A DNA stretch of 64,000 nt from Saprospiraceae bacterium (GTDB lineage Bacteria > Bacteroidota > Bacteroidia > Chitinophagales > Saprospiraceae): the NCBI GenBank assembly GCA_016719855.1, contig JADJYH010000035.1, forward strand, positions 8,114-72,113, written 5' to 3'. The notes under the pieces are model-generated. The model searched no databases, was not told the DNA's origin, and was given only the letters and a program-made list of their open reading frames with translations. The translations under genes were made by a program, and so were the position numbers. This document shows, piece after piece, positions 9,637 through 17,835 of the stretch; the first letter of the stretch is position 1; each line of letters opens with the position of its first letter.

Positions 9637-10161
9637 CTTCGGGATAAGCTGGGAAATCTCCTTCAGCACCCTGCTACCCCTTGCCCGCAGACCTGCCGTT
9701 GCCTGTGGCAGCATATCCTCGATGGTAAGGCGCAGCTCTTCGAGCAAGTCGGGTTCGTTTTTGCAAATATTGAACAGGGCAGTCATGGCGTAACAGCGCA
9801 CGGCGATGGTTTCCCGTGGGTCAGTCACGAACTGGAAGAGGATGTTGACTGCCTCGCCCACCAGTTCCTCGGGGATGGCGACGAACTCCAGGCACTTCAC
9901 CGTGTTGCGCTTGACGGCGTCGTGGAAGGGATTGTGCAAGTTTTTCAGCAGGTCGGGCAGGTAGTCGTGCGCCCATTCGGGGTGGGCTTCGAGGCAGTAG
10001 CTGACTGCCCAAGCTGCCCGTTGAACCACTATTCGCTCATCATTTAGGAAAAGCTGCATCAGTTCGTCGAAAGCCGCTCGGTCGTCGCCGATTTGGTGGA
10101 CGATGCGCATGGTCTGTGCCTTGGAGTGCTCCCGCAATATTTCTTCTCGAAGTGAATTCAT
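9622..10161 (-). CDS. HEAT-repeat-like helical protein
   Basis: A 179-residue soluble protein made of repeated helix pairs: LMQLFLNDERIVVQRAAWAV, then YLPDLLKNLHNPFHDAVKR, then VNILFQFVTDPRETIAVRC and LLEELRLTIED. The spacing (~35-40 residues) and the xxVRxxAxxAL pattern fit HEAT repeats, used as protein-binding scaffolds. No enzyme motif. I chose the ATG at 10161 (MNSLREEIL) because the upstream extension runs through short direct repeats. It ends antisense within the last codons of the neighbouring small membrane protein gene. Confidence 0.7.
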   Translation of the reverse strand: MNSLREEILREHSKAQTMRIVHQIGDDRAAFDELMQLFLNDERIVVQRAAWAVSYCLEAHPEWAHDYLPDLLKNLHNPFHDAVKRNTVKCLEFVAIPEELVGEAVNILFQFVTDPRETIAVRCYAMTALFNICKNEPDLLEELRLTIEDMLPQATAGLRARGSRVLKEISQLIPKSFSG

Positions 10162-10228
10162 GGTTTCATGGTTGCATGGTTCAGCGGCGCTGTGAAGCAA
10201 TTCAACAATGAAGCAATTCAACAATGCA

Positions 10229-10964
10229 TTACGGCCGGATGCTTCGCTTGCTCACCCTCACCGTTTTCACCACCCTGAGGTTGGCATCCACCATGCTCAC
10301 GAGATAGATGCCGTCGGGGAGGTCGCCGATATCGTACTTGTTGCCGAAGCTGGTGTCGAAGGTGCGCACCCGCTTTGCCCAGTACATTTGATATCCAAAG
10401 CTGCTTGACGAAAGTATTGCGGGTGATGGTCAGGTAGTCGGTGACGGGGTTTGGGTATATGCGGAGCCGCCCTTTGTCCACCTCGGTGACGGGTGTTACC
10501 CCTTCAATTGTCACAAAATAATAGGCGGTATTGAGCAGGACTTTTGGATTGGCAAGGTCGTAGAGGTTTATCCTGATATTGGCCGTGCCAGCCTGCCCGA
10601 TGGGGAAGACGTTCAGGTTCAGTTTGGCGGTGTCACCGGGCAGCATGATAACTGGGGCGTAGGGAATGCGGTCGTAAAAATCAACGTTGGTGGTATTGGT
10701 CGTGAAGTAGCAGGTGTTCTGGTCACAGACGGAGAACCGCCACCCATCTGGGGCTTCATCCACGATGATTTCCCAGCGCAGATTGAGGGTTTGGCGGCCA
10801 TTGTTCTTTATTCGGGCATGGCAGGCGGTGTACTCGTAGGTATTGCTGAGGTCGAATTCAATGGTACTTTCCCACTGGGCAGGAGTCACCTCAAGGTCTG
10901 ACTGTGCCCGGAGGTATTGGCCACAGAGTAGGGTTGAGATTAAAATGAGTAATGCCTGCTTCAT
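10229..10964 (-). CDS. Secreted protein with T9SS sorting domain (one frameshift)
   Basis: It begins with a signal peptide, MKQALLILISTLLCGQYLRAQ, followed by a ~150-residue beta-rich domain with four cysteines and then RIYPNPVTDYL, the entry motif of a T9SS type A C-terminal sorting domain. The frame slips at GGCAAAGCGGG near 10366. In the next frame the sorting domain continues as KRVRTFDTSF and DLPDGIYLVSM to a TAA at 10229-10231, the expected family end. Complete length is therefore ~245 residues. Exported through the Sec system, then across the outer membrane by T9SS and either released or anchored. Function of the N-terminal domain unknown. Confidence 0.75.
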
Positions 10965-11044
10965 GTTTTTCCAATTTTGTTTGCTTCGCAAAGTTCGGAG
11001 AAAAATTCGGAAGGCAACCAATAATGCTTTTGATTAAGGGTTGA

Positions 11045-11227
11045 TTAACTGTCGCACGGGATATTGCCCAGCTTAATTTCGTATTTTTTTGGCACCTGCC
11101 TGACTCCTTCTCAGGAAATACTTTCATCCTGGTAGGGCTGCACGGCTTTCTCGGCGAGCAGGCGCAAAGTCCATCTTTCATAGCCTTTAGTTGGATTGCA
11201 GGTCAGTTGGTTATGCTCGTTCCGTTT
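11045..11227 (-). pseudogene. IS630-type transposase remnant
   Basis: The minus-strand reading NPTKGYERWTLRLLAEKAVQ, then DESIS, closely resembles the ARWTLRLLADKxVELxxVESIS stretch of the helix-turn-helix region of IS630/Tc1-family transposases. A TGA follows SIS, but the same frame carries on with EGVRQVPKKYEIKL, again like the family. Upstream it is closed by a TGA at 11228-11230, and no DDE catalytic domain follows. A ~60-residue fossil of an insertion sequence. The remaining bases of this 650-base gap hold a decayed repeat at 11323-11420 and nothing else I can identify. Confidence 0.6.
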
Positions 11228-11322
11228 TCAACTTTTTGAAGCAGTGAAAGGTACGGCATTTTTACCGAACCTACTTTTTACCCCTAGAAGTTGCACTTCA
11301 AATTTGAATCTAAGTTTTGGGA

Positions 11323-11420
11323 TCATGTAGGTTTAGCGTGAAAAGCAAGGGGTTGGGGCTGCTGCAGCCCCAAGTCTCTCTCCCGAGAGCCGCCGGCGAT
11401 GAGGGAAATGTTTTATCTTG
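11323..11420. repeat. Decayed GC-hairpin repeat sharing an end with the 17.3 kb repeat
   Basis: TCATGTAGGTTTAGCGTGAA leads into a GC-rich stretch with GGGGCTGCTGCAGCCCC. The same TCATGTAGGTTTAGCGT end, followed by a GC-rich block, is found in reverse at 17300-17392. Related in style to the MITE-like elements elsewhere, but only one end is recognisable. Confidence 0.5.
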
Positions 11421-11617
11421 AAGTTTGCTTAAGCGTTGTCAAAGTGTCCCGACATAATTTTGAAAGCACCTATGTTAGTGTGAGAAGAAGCATTTCCGGT
11501 GTGTGAGAAGAATTGTTGCAGGAGTTGCTGCCATGCAGTGCCACTGCGTGCCGGACAAAGCAAACTTCTCAGGAATTTACAGGTGCTGAAGTAGGAGCAA
11601 CCAAGCAGTGTTGTTTA

Positions 11618-14011
11618 TTATTTGGAGGTAAAAGCTGCATTGGCAAGCCGCTGCCTTTCGATGGTCATCCTCGCCATGAGGTAGCTCAGGGTAGATTCTG
11701 CGCCTTGGTTGAGGTTTACTTGCTCCATTTCGAGGCCATCGTAGCAGCCGCCCGTGCAGGGGTTGTAGATGATTTGGCGCAGGTGGTTGTTGCCGAGGAA
11801 CCAATTAAAGGCCGTGGTCATTTTGTGGGCATAGCTTTCCGTTTTGAATACTTCGTAAAATCGTTTCATGGCCAATATGGTATAGGCCACATCAATGGGT
11901 TGTTCGCCGTGCTGTGCGGGTTCCTGCCCTTTTTGCAGCCAGCTTTTGTTGGATATTACCTTTATTTCCTTATCATTAAAAGTGAGGGACAATAAAAAAT
12001 CAAAGGTGGATTTGGCCACTGATTTATATACTATATCCCCGGTTTCTTGCCAAGCGCAAAGCATGGCTTCCGGCAGGATGCTATTGGCATAGGTCAGGTA
12101 ACTTTCGAACCATCGCCAGTGCGGTTCCGATTCGTGGCGGTACATCTGAACGAGCCTGTCTGCCAGTGTTTTCAAGAGTTCGGTGGTTTTATACGATCTG
12201 TTTTCAAGGTTGTAATAATACAATCCTTTGATGGCAAATGCCATGGCCCTTGTGGAGCGCATGGTTGTTATTTGCAGCAATGCCCGCTCCACAATCCCTA
12301 CTGCCGTTGCGATTATATCTGCTGGCAAGAAAGCGCTTTTTGCTACCAAAAATCCCAATGCCCACAAGGCCCTACCATTGGCGTCGGAGAGGTTAGTCTC
12401 GAAGTTTTGGTCGGTGAAGTTTTGCGCAGCGTCTTTATAGTTCAAGAAGTTGCCCTCGGGCAGTTGGCAGTTTTCTATAAAATGAAGATAGGTTCGGATA
12501 TAGATTATATCGCCCTCATCGCCTGTCAGCTCATAGTGCATACATACGGCAATTAATGCTCGGGCATTGTCGTCGAGGGTATAACCGGAGTCTATATCGG
12601 GCTGGTTTATTTTGGAAAACTGAATCATGCCAACCTCGGTAGTCATTTTCTTTAAATGCGCCAAGTTGATGGCTGGCAGGCGGTATTGTAAGTGGATATT
12701 GTTGCTTAGGTGTTTGGCCAGGAGGGTCTTATTTGTCGGAGTTTCGGCATCGGTTACCTGCTCCACCGTGCGTTGCAGCAGCAGGGCATGTGCAATAGCC
12801 GAGTTTTCCCAAGCCGTTGGCACGATGCGCTGCAAGGTGCTCGAACTAAATGCGCTTCTCAATGGCTCATCGTTCATCAAGCGGTTCACGCCCGCCGCCA
12901 ATTGCCCGGAATCTTGAAAATCAAAGAGGATGCCGGTGTCCGTCCGAAGCACTTCCTTGGCATGGGGAATGGGCGTGGAAATGACCGGGCAGCCGCAGCT
13001 CATGGCATAGGAAAAAGTGCCGCTCACCGCTTGGTTGCGGTCTTTGGAGGTAAACAGGTAAATATCCGTCAACTGCAAATACTCCAGCAAATCCTGCAAG
13101 GGCAGGTATTGGTTGATGAATTTGACATGCGATTGGAGCGACAGTTCCTCGACCTTCGCCTTCAGCATATTGCGGTAGGTTTCGCCCTCGGATTGTACCA
13201 CGCCGGGGTGCGTCTTGCCGATGACCAGGAATAACGCATCGGGGCTTTGTTCCACAATGGCTGGCAGGGCATCCAAGGTCGTCTCGATGCTTTTACCTGA
13301 ACTCAACAGCCCAAAAGTGGACAGCACCTTCCGGCCCGACAAACCGTATTTGTCCTTTAAAAGGTCTTTGTCCAAATGCGGCACTAGGTGCGTCCCATGT
13401 GCAATGACTACTATTTTATCGTGCGCTACATCATAGTCTTGTTTCAATATTGTTGCAGCATGTTTGGTCATCACAATGATGGATGCACTAGCCGCTACGA
13501 TGCGCTGGACGTTTATTTTCATTGCATTGCCCGGCTGCGGCAATACCGTATGAAATGCAACGATGACGGGCTTGGTCAGGCTGTATAAAAATTGGAGAAA
13601 GGCATCTTCGCCGGCATGTCGAAAAAGACCAAACTCATGCTCCACCACAACAAGTTTGACTTGCTGGTCCATCATGATGGCATTGGCCAAGTCAATAAAT
13701 TCGGCGGCATCTTCTGTGTCGAGGACGTATTCTACCTCATCTGGGTAGGCATGATTTGAAGGCCCAGCTTCCAGCGCACAGACTTTGAGCGAGAAAGAAT
13801 CATTGAACTTATTGTCCAATGCTTTTAACAAATCCTGCGAATAGGTGGCGATGCCACATTCCCTCGGAGGATAGGAGGTCATGAACAATATCTCCGGCAG
13901 TTTATCCGCTGGGTATTGTGCCGCCCCGTTCAAAAAGGTTAATGGGGTAAATATCTTGGTCACAGCCTCATCGAAACTTAACATGGCTTCATTTTTCATT
14001 GTTATTGGCAT
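11618..14011 (-). CDS. GT4-type glycosyltransferase fused to an alpha-helical glycosidase-like domain
   Basis: A 797-residue two-domain protein. Residues ~40-400 form a GT-B fold: TSYPPRECGIATYSQDLLK near the N-terminus, HEFGLFRH, IAHGTHLVPH, LSTFGLLSSGKSIETTL and QAVSGTFSYAMSCGCPVIST, the donor-binding region of GT4 enzymes. Residues ~430-790 are helical with DSGYTLDDNARAL, DANGRALWALG and HWRWFESYLTYANSILPEA, resembling (alpha/alpha)-toroid glycosidase-like domains. No signal peptide, so probably cytoplasmic. It starts inside the end of the upstream GH130 gene (23-base overlap, ATG 14011; ATG 13999 also possible), so the two are translationally coupled. I infer synthesis or turnover of a mannose-containing glycan; donor and acceptor are unknown. 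Confidence 0.85.
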   Translation of the reverse strand: MPITMKNEAMLSFDEAVTKIFTPLTFLNGAAQYPADKLPEILFMTSYPPRECGIATYSQDLLKALDNKFNDSFSLKVCALEAGPSNHAYPDEVEYVLDTEDAAEFIDLANAIMMDQQVKLVVVEHEFGLFRHAGEDAFLQFLYSLTKPVIVAFHTVLPQPGNAMKINVQRIVAASASIIVMTKHAATILKQDYDVAHDKIVVIAHGTHLVPHLDKDLLKDKYGLSGRKVLSTFGLLSSGKSIETTLDALPAIVEQSPDALFLVIGKTHPGVVQSEGETYRNMLKAKVEELSLQSHVKFINQYLPLQDLLEYLQLTDIYLFTSKDRNQAVSGTFSYAMSCGCPVISTPIPHAKEVLRTDTGILFDFQDSGQLAAGVNRLMNDEPLRSAFSSSTLQRIVPTAWENSAIAHALLLQRTVEQVTDAETPTNKTLLAKHLSNNIHLQYRLPAINLAHLKKMTTEVGMIQFSKINQPDIDSGYTLDDNARALIAVCMHYELTGDEGDIIYIRTYLHFIENCQLPEGNFLNYKDAAQNFTDQNFETNLSDANGRALWALGFLVAKSAFLPADIIATAVGIVERALLQITTMRSTRAMAFAIKGLYYYNLENRSYKTTELLKTLADRLVQMYRHESEPHWRWFESYLTYANSILPEAMLCAWQETGDIVYKSVAKSTFDFLLSLTFNDKEIKVISNKSWLQKGQEPAQHGEQPIDVAYTILAMKRFYEVFKTESYAHKMTTAFNWFLGNNHLRQIIYNPCTGGCYDGLEMEQVNLNQGAESTLSYLMARMTIERQRLANAAFTSK

Positions 14012-15032
14012 TTAATAGCAGCTCCATTAAGAGCGCCGATAGGCTGACAGAAGCACATGCGATATGTTCGTCGGCAGCCCCGTAATAAATATATAGTTCG
14101 TCATCAAACAAGGCCGCACCCGTGGGAAAGCAGACATTGTTAACTTCGCCTTTGAGTTCCCAAGCATGCTCAGGCACAAACAAGGGGTAAGGAAGCCTGG
14201 CTATTTCCCGTTGCGGGTTTTCCAAGTCCAGCAAGGCTGCACATGCTGTGTATACATAACCCTTCGTCGTGTCATATACACCATGATAAATCAACAACCA
14301 ACCATCTTTCGTCTCAATGGGCGGACAGCCACCACCGATATAACTCACTTCATGGTCGTGCTTTGGCGACAGCACGATATTGTCCGTTAAGTGCATAAAA
14401 TAATCCTCCCAAAATGCTTTGTTCAGCTCCTGCAATTCATTTACAGCGACGATTTGAATATCAGGTTTTATGCGGTGCAGGAAGTGCAGCTTGCCATTTA
14501 TTCTTCTTGGAAAAAAGACTACGTTTTTGTCCCATAGCAGTACTGTTTTATCTACAACCGACCTTTGGCGGCTGGGGTCGTTAAATCGGGTATATTTCTC
14601 GTTGATATGGCCTTTACATTCAGCAAGGTGTATGAATTCGTCGTAGGTGAACTGTGGCACGATAATGCCCTGTTTTTCAAAATGCTGCAAATCCGATGAA
14701 GTTGCCAATGCGCCTAACGCATTGACGTTATCGTAAGCTGTGTAGGTGAGATAATAAGCCCCATCAATCTTGGTAATACGAGGGTCTTCTACACCATGTG
14801 ACTCATAATCAAATTGCGGGAAAAGCACGGGCATATCCGATCGTTCTTTCACGGTAAGTGGCCCTTGCAAACTGCAATAGCCAATGCTGGAAAAATTGCC
14901 CTTCCTGACTGCCCTGTAAAACAAATGAACGGTCTCGCCATCCCTTATTGCCGCTGGGTTCAAAACACCTTCATTTTCAAAACCAAGCGTTGTTTTGTCG
15001 AGTATGACTCCATGTTTATTTACTGCTACCAT
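13989..15032 (-). CDS. GH130 family glycoside phosphorylase (mannoside phosphorylase-like)
   Basis: A 347-residue five-bladed propeller enzyme. Family marks are GFENEGVLNPAAI near the start, GVEDPRIT with the proton-donor Asp83, and a C-terminal YYGAADEHIACA. GH130 enzymes phosphorolyse beta-mannosides, such as beta-1,4- or beta-1,2-linked mannose, to mannose 1-phosphate; some are hydrolases. No signal peptide, so cytoplasmic. First gene of an operon with the overlapping glycosyltransferase. Two AAACGTTT palindromes lie 160-180 bases upstream and may be operators. Subfamily and linkage cannot be fixed from the residues I can read. Confidence 0.9.
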   Translation of the reverse strand: MVAVNKHGVILDKTTLGFENEGVLNPAAIRDGETVHLFYRAVRKGNFSSIGYCSLQGPLTVKERSDMPVLFPQFDYESHGVEDPRITKIDGAYYLTYTAYDNVNALGALATSSDLQHFEKQGIIVPQFTYDEFIHLAECKGHINEKYTRFNDPSRQRSVVDKTVLLWDKNVVFFPRRINGKLHFLHRIKPDIQIVAVNELQELNKAFWEDYFMHLTDNIVLSPKHDHEVSYIGGGCPPIETKDGWLLIYHGVYDTTKGYVYTACAALLDLENPQREIARLPYPLFVPEHAWELKGEVNNVCFPTGAALFDDELYIYYGAADEHIACASVSLSALLMELLLNANNNEK

Positions 15033-15191
15033 AAGCTTTTATTCGTGTCTGATGCAGGATAACCTACAATGGCGCAACCTGCTTTTTTTGGAAGAAAAAA
15101 TGGGTGAACATCAAGCATGACGCCAAGCGATAACTCAGCCATCATGCTCAAAGTGTCACCTTTTTTTGGAATTAAAATTGTTCTTAAATGC

Positions 15192-15214
15192 AAACGTTTT
15201 AAATGCAAACGTTT
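15192..15214. promoter_or_regulatory. Tandem AAACGTTT palindromes, possible LacI-family operators
   Basis: The unit TAAATGCAAACGTTT occurs twice in tandem (AAACGTTT at 15192-15199 and 15207-15214, 15 bases apart). The core matches the AAnCGnTT centre of LacI-family operators. It lies upstream of the GH130 gene, in a 325-base gap otherwise without features. No LacI-family gene is in the window. Confidence 0.45.
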
Positions 15215-15358
15215 TATACTGCAAATAGCCAAGTTTTTCCCGACCTTTTACGTGACGAGTAGTGCATGGCACAAATAGGGTTGATAAGGGTTTATCAGGT
15301 AGGCGGCATCAAAAAACTAGGCGCAGCTTGGGATACAAACAATATGAAGTAACCCATA

Positions 15359-15541
15359 TTATTTCGACTTGGGGCTTCCAGCTCCCTTGGTTGCGGGTTT
15401 TGGGGCAAATACATTGGGTGCGGGATCTTTACCATAGCCAGTTTTGCTTTCTGCCTTGTAGTCCGATACGATCTTTGTTTTGCCGGTTGCTTTGCCAGCA
15501 GGTGCTTTTTTGGCGTTCTTTCCGCCTTTGTCTTTGCTCAT
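15359..15541 (-). CDS. Small basic Lys/Ala/Pro-rich protein
   Basis: A 60-residue low-complexity protein starting MSKDKGGKNAKKAPAGKATG and ending APKPATKGAGSPKSK, with about a quarter lysine and no hydrophobic core. Similar short basic tails occur in many Bacteroidota genomes; it is likely disordered and may bind nucleic acid, but that is inference. Start chosen at the ATG at 15541 because the upstream 11 codons lack the composition. Upstream of it in the same direction lies the small cupin operon. Confidence 0.6.
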   Translation of the reverse strand: MSKDKGGKNAKKAPAGKATGKTKIVSDYKAESKTGYGKDPAPNVFAPKPATKGAGSPKSK

Positions 15542-15636
15542 TTGATTGAATTTAATGGGTGGATGAATTTCCACATTGCAAAGATGGGCTTAATCTTGCA
15601 TGGAAGTATTGCACAATTCAGTAATAAGGTTTCATT

Positions 15637-15860
15637 ATTCACAGGTTTTCGAAAAAATGGCTACCCCCTCAAAGGAAGCCAACTGGGCCTTGAGCGACTC
15701 CAAATAATGCTCAAAATCAATGCGGTTGATTTCACCCACCATCAAAAAGGAACAGCAGGGTTTCGTCCAAGAGGCGATATTGTGCCGGGTAGGCTTGTTG
15801 AATCAATGCCGTCACGGCAAAAATTTCGCCAGCCAACTTTTCTTGCTTGGGCAATATCAT
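15637..15860 (-). CDS. Small helical protein of Bacteroidota type (one frameshift)
   Basis: From ATG 15860 the frame reads MILPKQEKLAGEIFAVTALI, then QQAYPAQYRLLDETLLFLFD, then stops at 15732-15734. One extra G in GGTGGGTGAAAT accounts for this: the next frame continues GEINRIDFEHYLESLKAQLA to a TAA at 15637-15639. The rebuilt ~74-residue protein resembles short Bacteroidota proteins with a pattern of A/V-x-x-IQxxxPELYxxLDExP followed by an YLESL helix; role unknown. Its ATG overlaps the stop of the upstream cupin gene (ATGA), so the two form an operon. Confidence 0.55.
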
Positions 15861-16198
15861 TCGTACCCACTTTTTATCACTGTTTGAATCATCTTGAAGC
15901 GCCCATTTGGTTTTACAAAATTGGCTGCGTGGGCAGGGATGACAATAGAATCGCCAGTAGTTAATTGATTAGAAATACCATTGATGACGATTTCAGCTTT
16001 CCCATCTATAATTTGGACAAAAGTATCTAATGGCGTAGTCTTTTCTGTCAATCCCTCACCACTGTCAAAAGACATAACACTGACATTTCCTGTTGTTTTT
16101 TTCAGTATTGTTTTGATTACAACAGCATTGGGCACATACTCCACTACTTCCACGGTGATGTACGTTTTCGCTTTTTCAAACTCAATGTTGTCTACCAT
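15857..16198 (-). CDS. Single-domain cupin protein
   Basis: A 113-residue protein with the cupin fold pattern: MSFDSGEGLTEKTTPLDTFV covers motif 1, and GKAEIVINGISNQLTTGDSI plus the following IVIPAHAANF covers motif 2. Motif 1 lacks the usual HxH pair (LTEKTTPLDT in its place) while motif 2 keeps one His in PAHAAN, so a metal-dependent enzyme is unlikely; binding of a small ligand is more plausible. Start placed at ATG 16198 (MVDNIEFEK). Couples by ATGA overlap to the next small gene. Confidence 0.75.
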   Translation of the reverse strand: MVDNIEFEKAKTYITVEVVEYVPNAVVIKTILKKTTGNVSVMSFDSGEGLTEKTTPLDTFVQIIDGKAEIVINGISNQLTTGDSIVIPAHAANFVKPNGRFKMIQTVIKSGYE

Positions 16199-16361
16199 TG
16201 TTCTTATCTTTTGGAAATTTTGAAATGCTAATTTCATAAAAATGCAAGTCTATACAAATTAAGCAACGCTGTTCATTATTACACTCGTTTCGGCATGCAT
16301 TATTTAATGCTCATCTGGCAATCTCGTTCTTTTGGCGAACCTTGAATGGCAAATTTGTTAT

Positions 16362-16512
16362 TATACTTCATTCTAATAGGATTTGTGCAGATGATAAAGC
16401 ATAAGCCCACTTGCCCCTCCTCGCCGCCTACGGCGGCTCGTCGGGGGAGGGGGCTTTTGGGGGCTTCGCCCCCAAACCCCTATTTGCACAAGTGCTATTA
16501 GCGCGGAGTATA
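16362..16512. mobile_element. MITE-like element, copy 1 (complete)
   Basis: A 151-base element bounded by TATACTTC and GGAGTATA. The inner arms TTCTAATAGGATTTGTGCA and TGCACAAGTGCTATTAGCG are imperfect inverted repeats. The centre holds two GC-rich hairpins, CCGCCTACGGCGG and GGGGGCTTCGCCCCC. No ORF of its own is credible. The same design recurs at 19587, 28111, 29434 and 57061. Confidence 0.75.
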
Positions 16513-16649
16513 CCACACTTAATACATTCGCTTGATTTTTTGTGAATGGATTATCTTTCAGCAAAGATGCGTAGACAAAAATATTGGTTATTTACAAAAT
16601 ATTGGATAATAGTTACATTATTGCTGCACATCGGCGGATTTCTTGAAGT

Positions 16650-17054
16650 TCAACGAAAAGAAGCTTCTATTTCATGAACTTGCCTTTTCCCAGCCAACAT
16701 CCTCGATTCTACGACAGCCAACAACGATTTCATATCAAATGGCTTGATCAGATAATCATCGGCGCCCATTTTCAATGCAGCTGCTTTGTCAATTACCTCT
16801 GACATTGAGGTGCTGAAGATAAAGGGTATTTGAGATGTTTTGGCATCGCCCAACAGTAAAACGCAAAACTTCGTGGCCATTCATTTCGGGCATTAAGGCA
16901 TCACATATTATTAAATCGGGTACCAATTCCTTGGCTATTTCAAACCCGCAATCCCATTGCTTGCTGAATAAATCCTGTAGCCTTTTATTTCCAGGTACTC
17001 TGTAAAATTCTCAAGGATTTCAGGGGTATCTTCAATCAGCAATATGGATTTCAT
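16650..17054 (-). CDS. Single-domain response regulator (frameshifted)
   Basis: Rebuilt from three frames. From ATG 17054: MKSILLIEDTPEILENFTEY, with the acidic ED pair; then LVPDLIICDALMPEMNGHE with the phospho-acceptor Asp; then ADDYLIKPFDMKSLLAVVE with the conserved Lys of the receiver fold. Frame breaks occur near 16955 and 16885, both single-base slips. Complete length is ~133 residues, a stand-alone CheY-like receiver with no output domain. It is the last member of the one-strand phosphorelay array that runs down from 26 kb. It could relay phosphate or act by protein binding. Confidence 0.7.
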
Positions 17055-17299
17055 GGTCGTTTTATTTTTTGAAAGTTACCAAGTCTATTTTGCAACTGTA
17101 CCATTTCGCTGTAAAGGTGGGCTGGTTTTCGATAATAGTCGTTACACTATTTTCCAAATAAGTTATATCATTCAAACAATTGAGCAGTCATGCAAAGCCA
17201 AACACTTCAATGCTCCAAGCAATCTTGACATATTTACTGTCGCTCCATTGACAAACTCAAGCCTCATGTCGGGTTACAGTGAAACTGCTTAAAAAAAAG

Positions 17300-17392
17300 A
17301 TAAAAAAAACATTTTCACCCCTCACGCCGCTCGGCGCTCTTCGAGGGGCTGGGGCGCGCCAAACCCTTTTACGCTAAACCTACATGAGCCAA
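17300..17392. repeat. GC-hairpin repeat overlapping the end of a response regulator gene
   Basis: Reading on the minus strand, TCATGTAGGTTTAGCGTAAA leads to a GC-rich block with GAGCGCCGAGCGGCGTGAGG. The first 17 bases are the same as at 11323. The last six codons and the stop of the response regulator at 17369 are made of repeat sequence. Confidence 0.55.
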
Positions 17393-17805
17393 ACTCAATT
17401 CCTTTTCCACCCTCTTGTAATTGAGAATGTCCATGATGAGTGTTTGTAAATGCTTTATTGCGGATTCGCTTTTTACAACATAATCAATTGCCCGGTGGGC
17501 TACGCACTTTATGGCCACGTCAATTTTATCTTGAGAAGATAATATCACCACGGGAATATCTGGATTGTATGCTTTGATTTTATCCAAAGTTTCCATGCCG
17601 TTCATGGCGTTTTTATCAATACCGTCAAGGTGATAATCCAAAACAATTATGTCAGGGTTTCGTGGCAAATTTTCGATGCAAAGTTCACCAGTGGAGTATG
17701 TCTCGATGGTAAAATCATCATGTTGTAGGTATTCAATTTCCAATAGCTTTAAGAACAGCGCATCGTCATCTACCAAGAAGACTTTTATTGATTGTCGTTT
17801 TCCAT
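17369..17805 (-). CDS. Single-domain response regulator with altered C-terminus
   Basis: A CheY-like receiver: LVDDDALFLKLLEIEY with the acidic triplet, IIVLDYHLDGIDKNAMNG with the acceptor Asp, VVILSSQD and YVVKSES with the conserved Lys. Very similar to the receiver at 20239 over its whole length, indicating duplication. An ATG at 17805 (MENDNQ) is joined to the receiver by a one-base slip near 17790; otherwise a TTG at 17776 would be the start. The paralog ends KELSWYMERA, while this one ends KELSLAHVGLA, encoded by the repeat at 17300-17392. It follows the kinase gene at 17836 by 31-60 bases and is likely its partner. Confidence 0.8.
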
Positions 17806-17835
17806 AATTTTGTATGCTTAGTGAAACGGTTATAT

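Noticed and set aside
11513..11995. 160-codon plus-strand frame
   Set aside because: Mostly antisense to the end of the glycosyltransferase fusion gene.
15026..15232. 68-codon minus-strand frame upstream of GH130
   Set aside because: Overlaps the GH130 start and the AAACGTTT repeats; no recognisable protein features.
16373..16564. Short frames inside the GC-rich repeats (also 28025-28321, 29408-29680 and 35984-36283)
   Set aside because: They are translations of the MITE-like or GC repeats themselves, rich in Pro, Arg and Gly, and share similarity only because the DNA is repeated.
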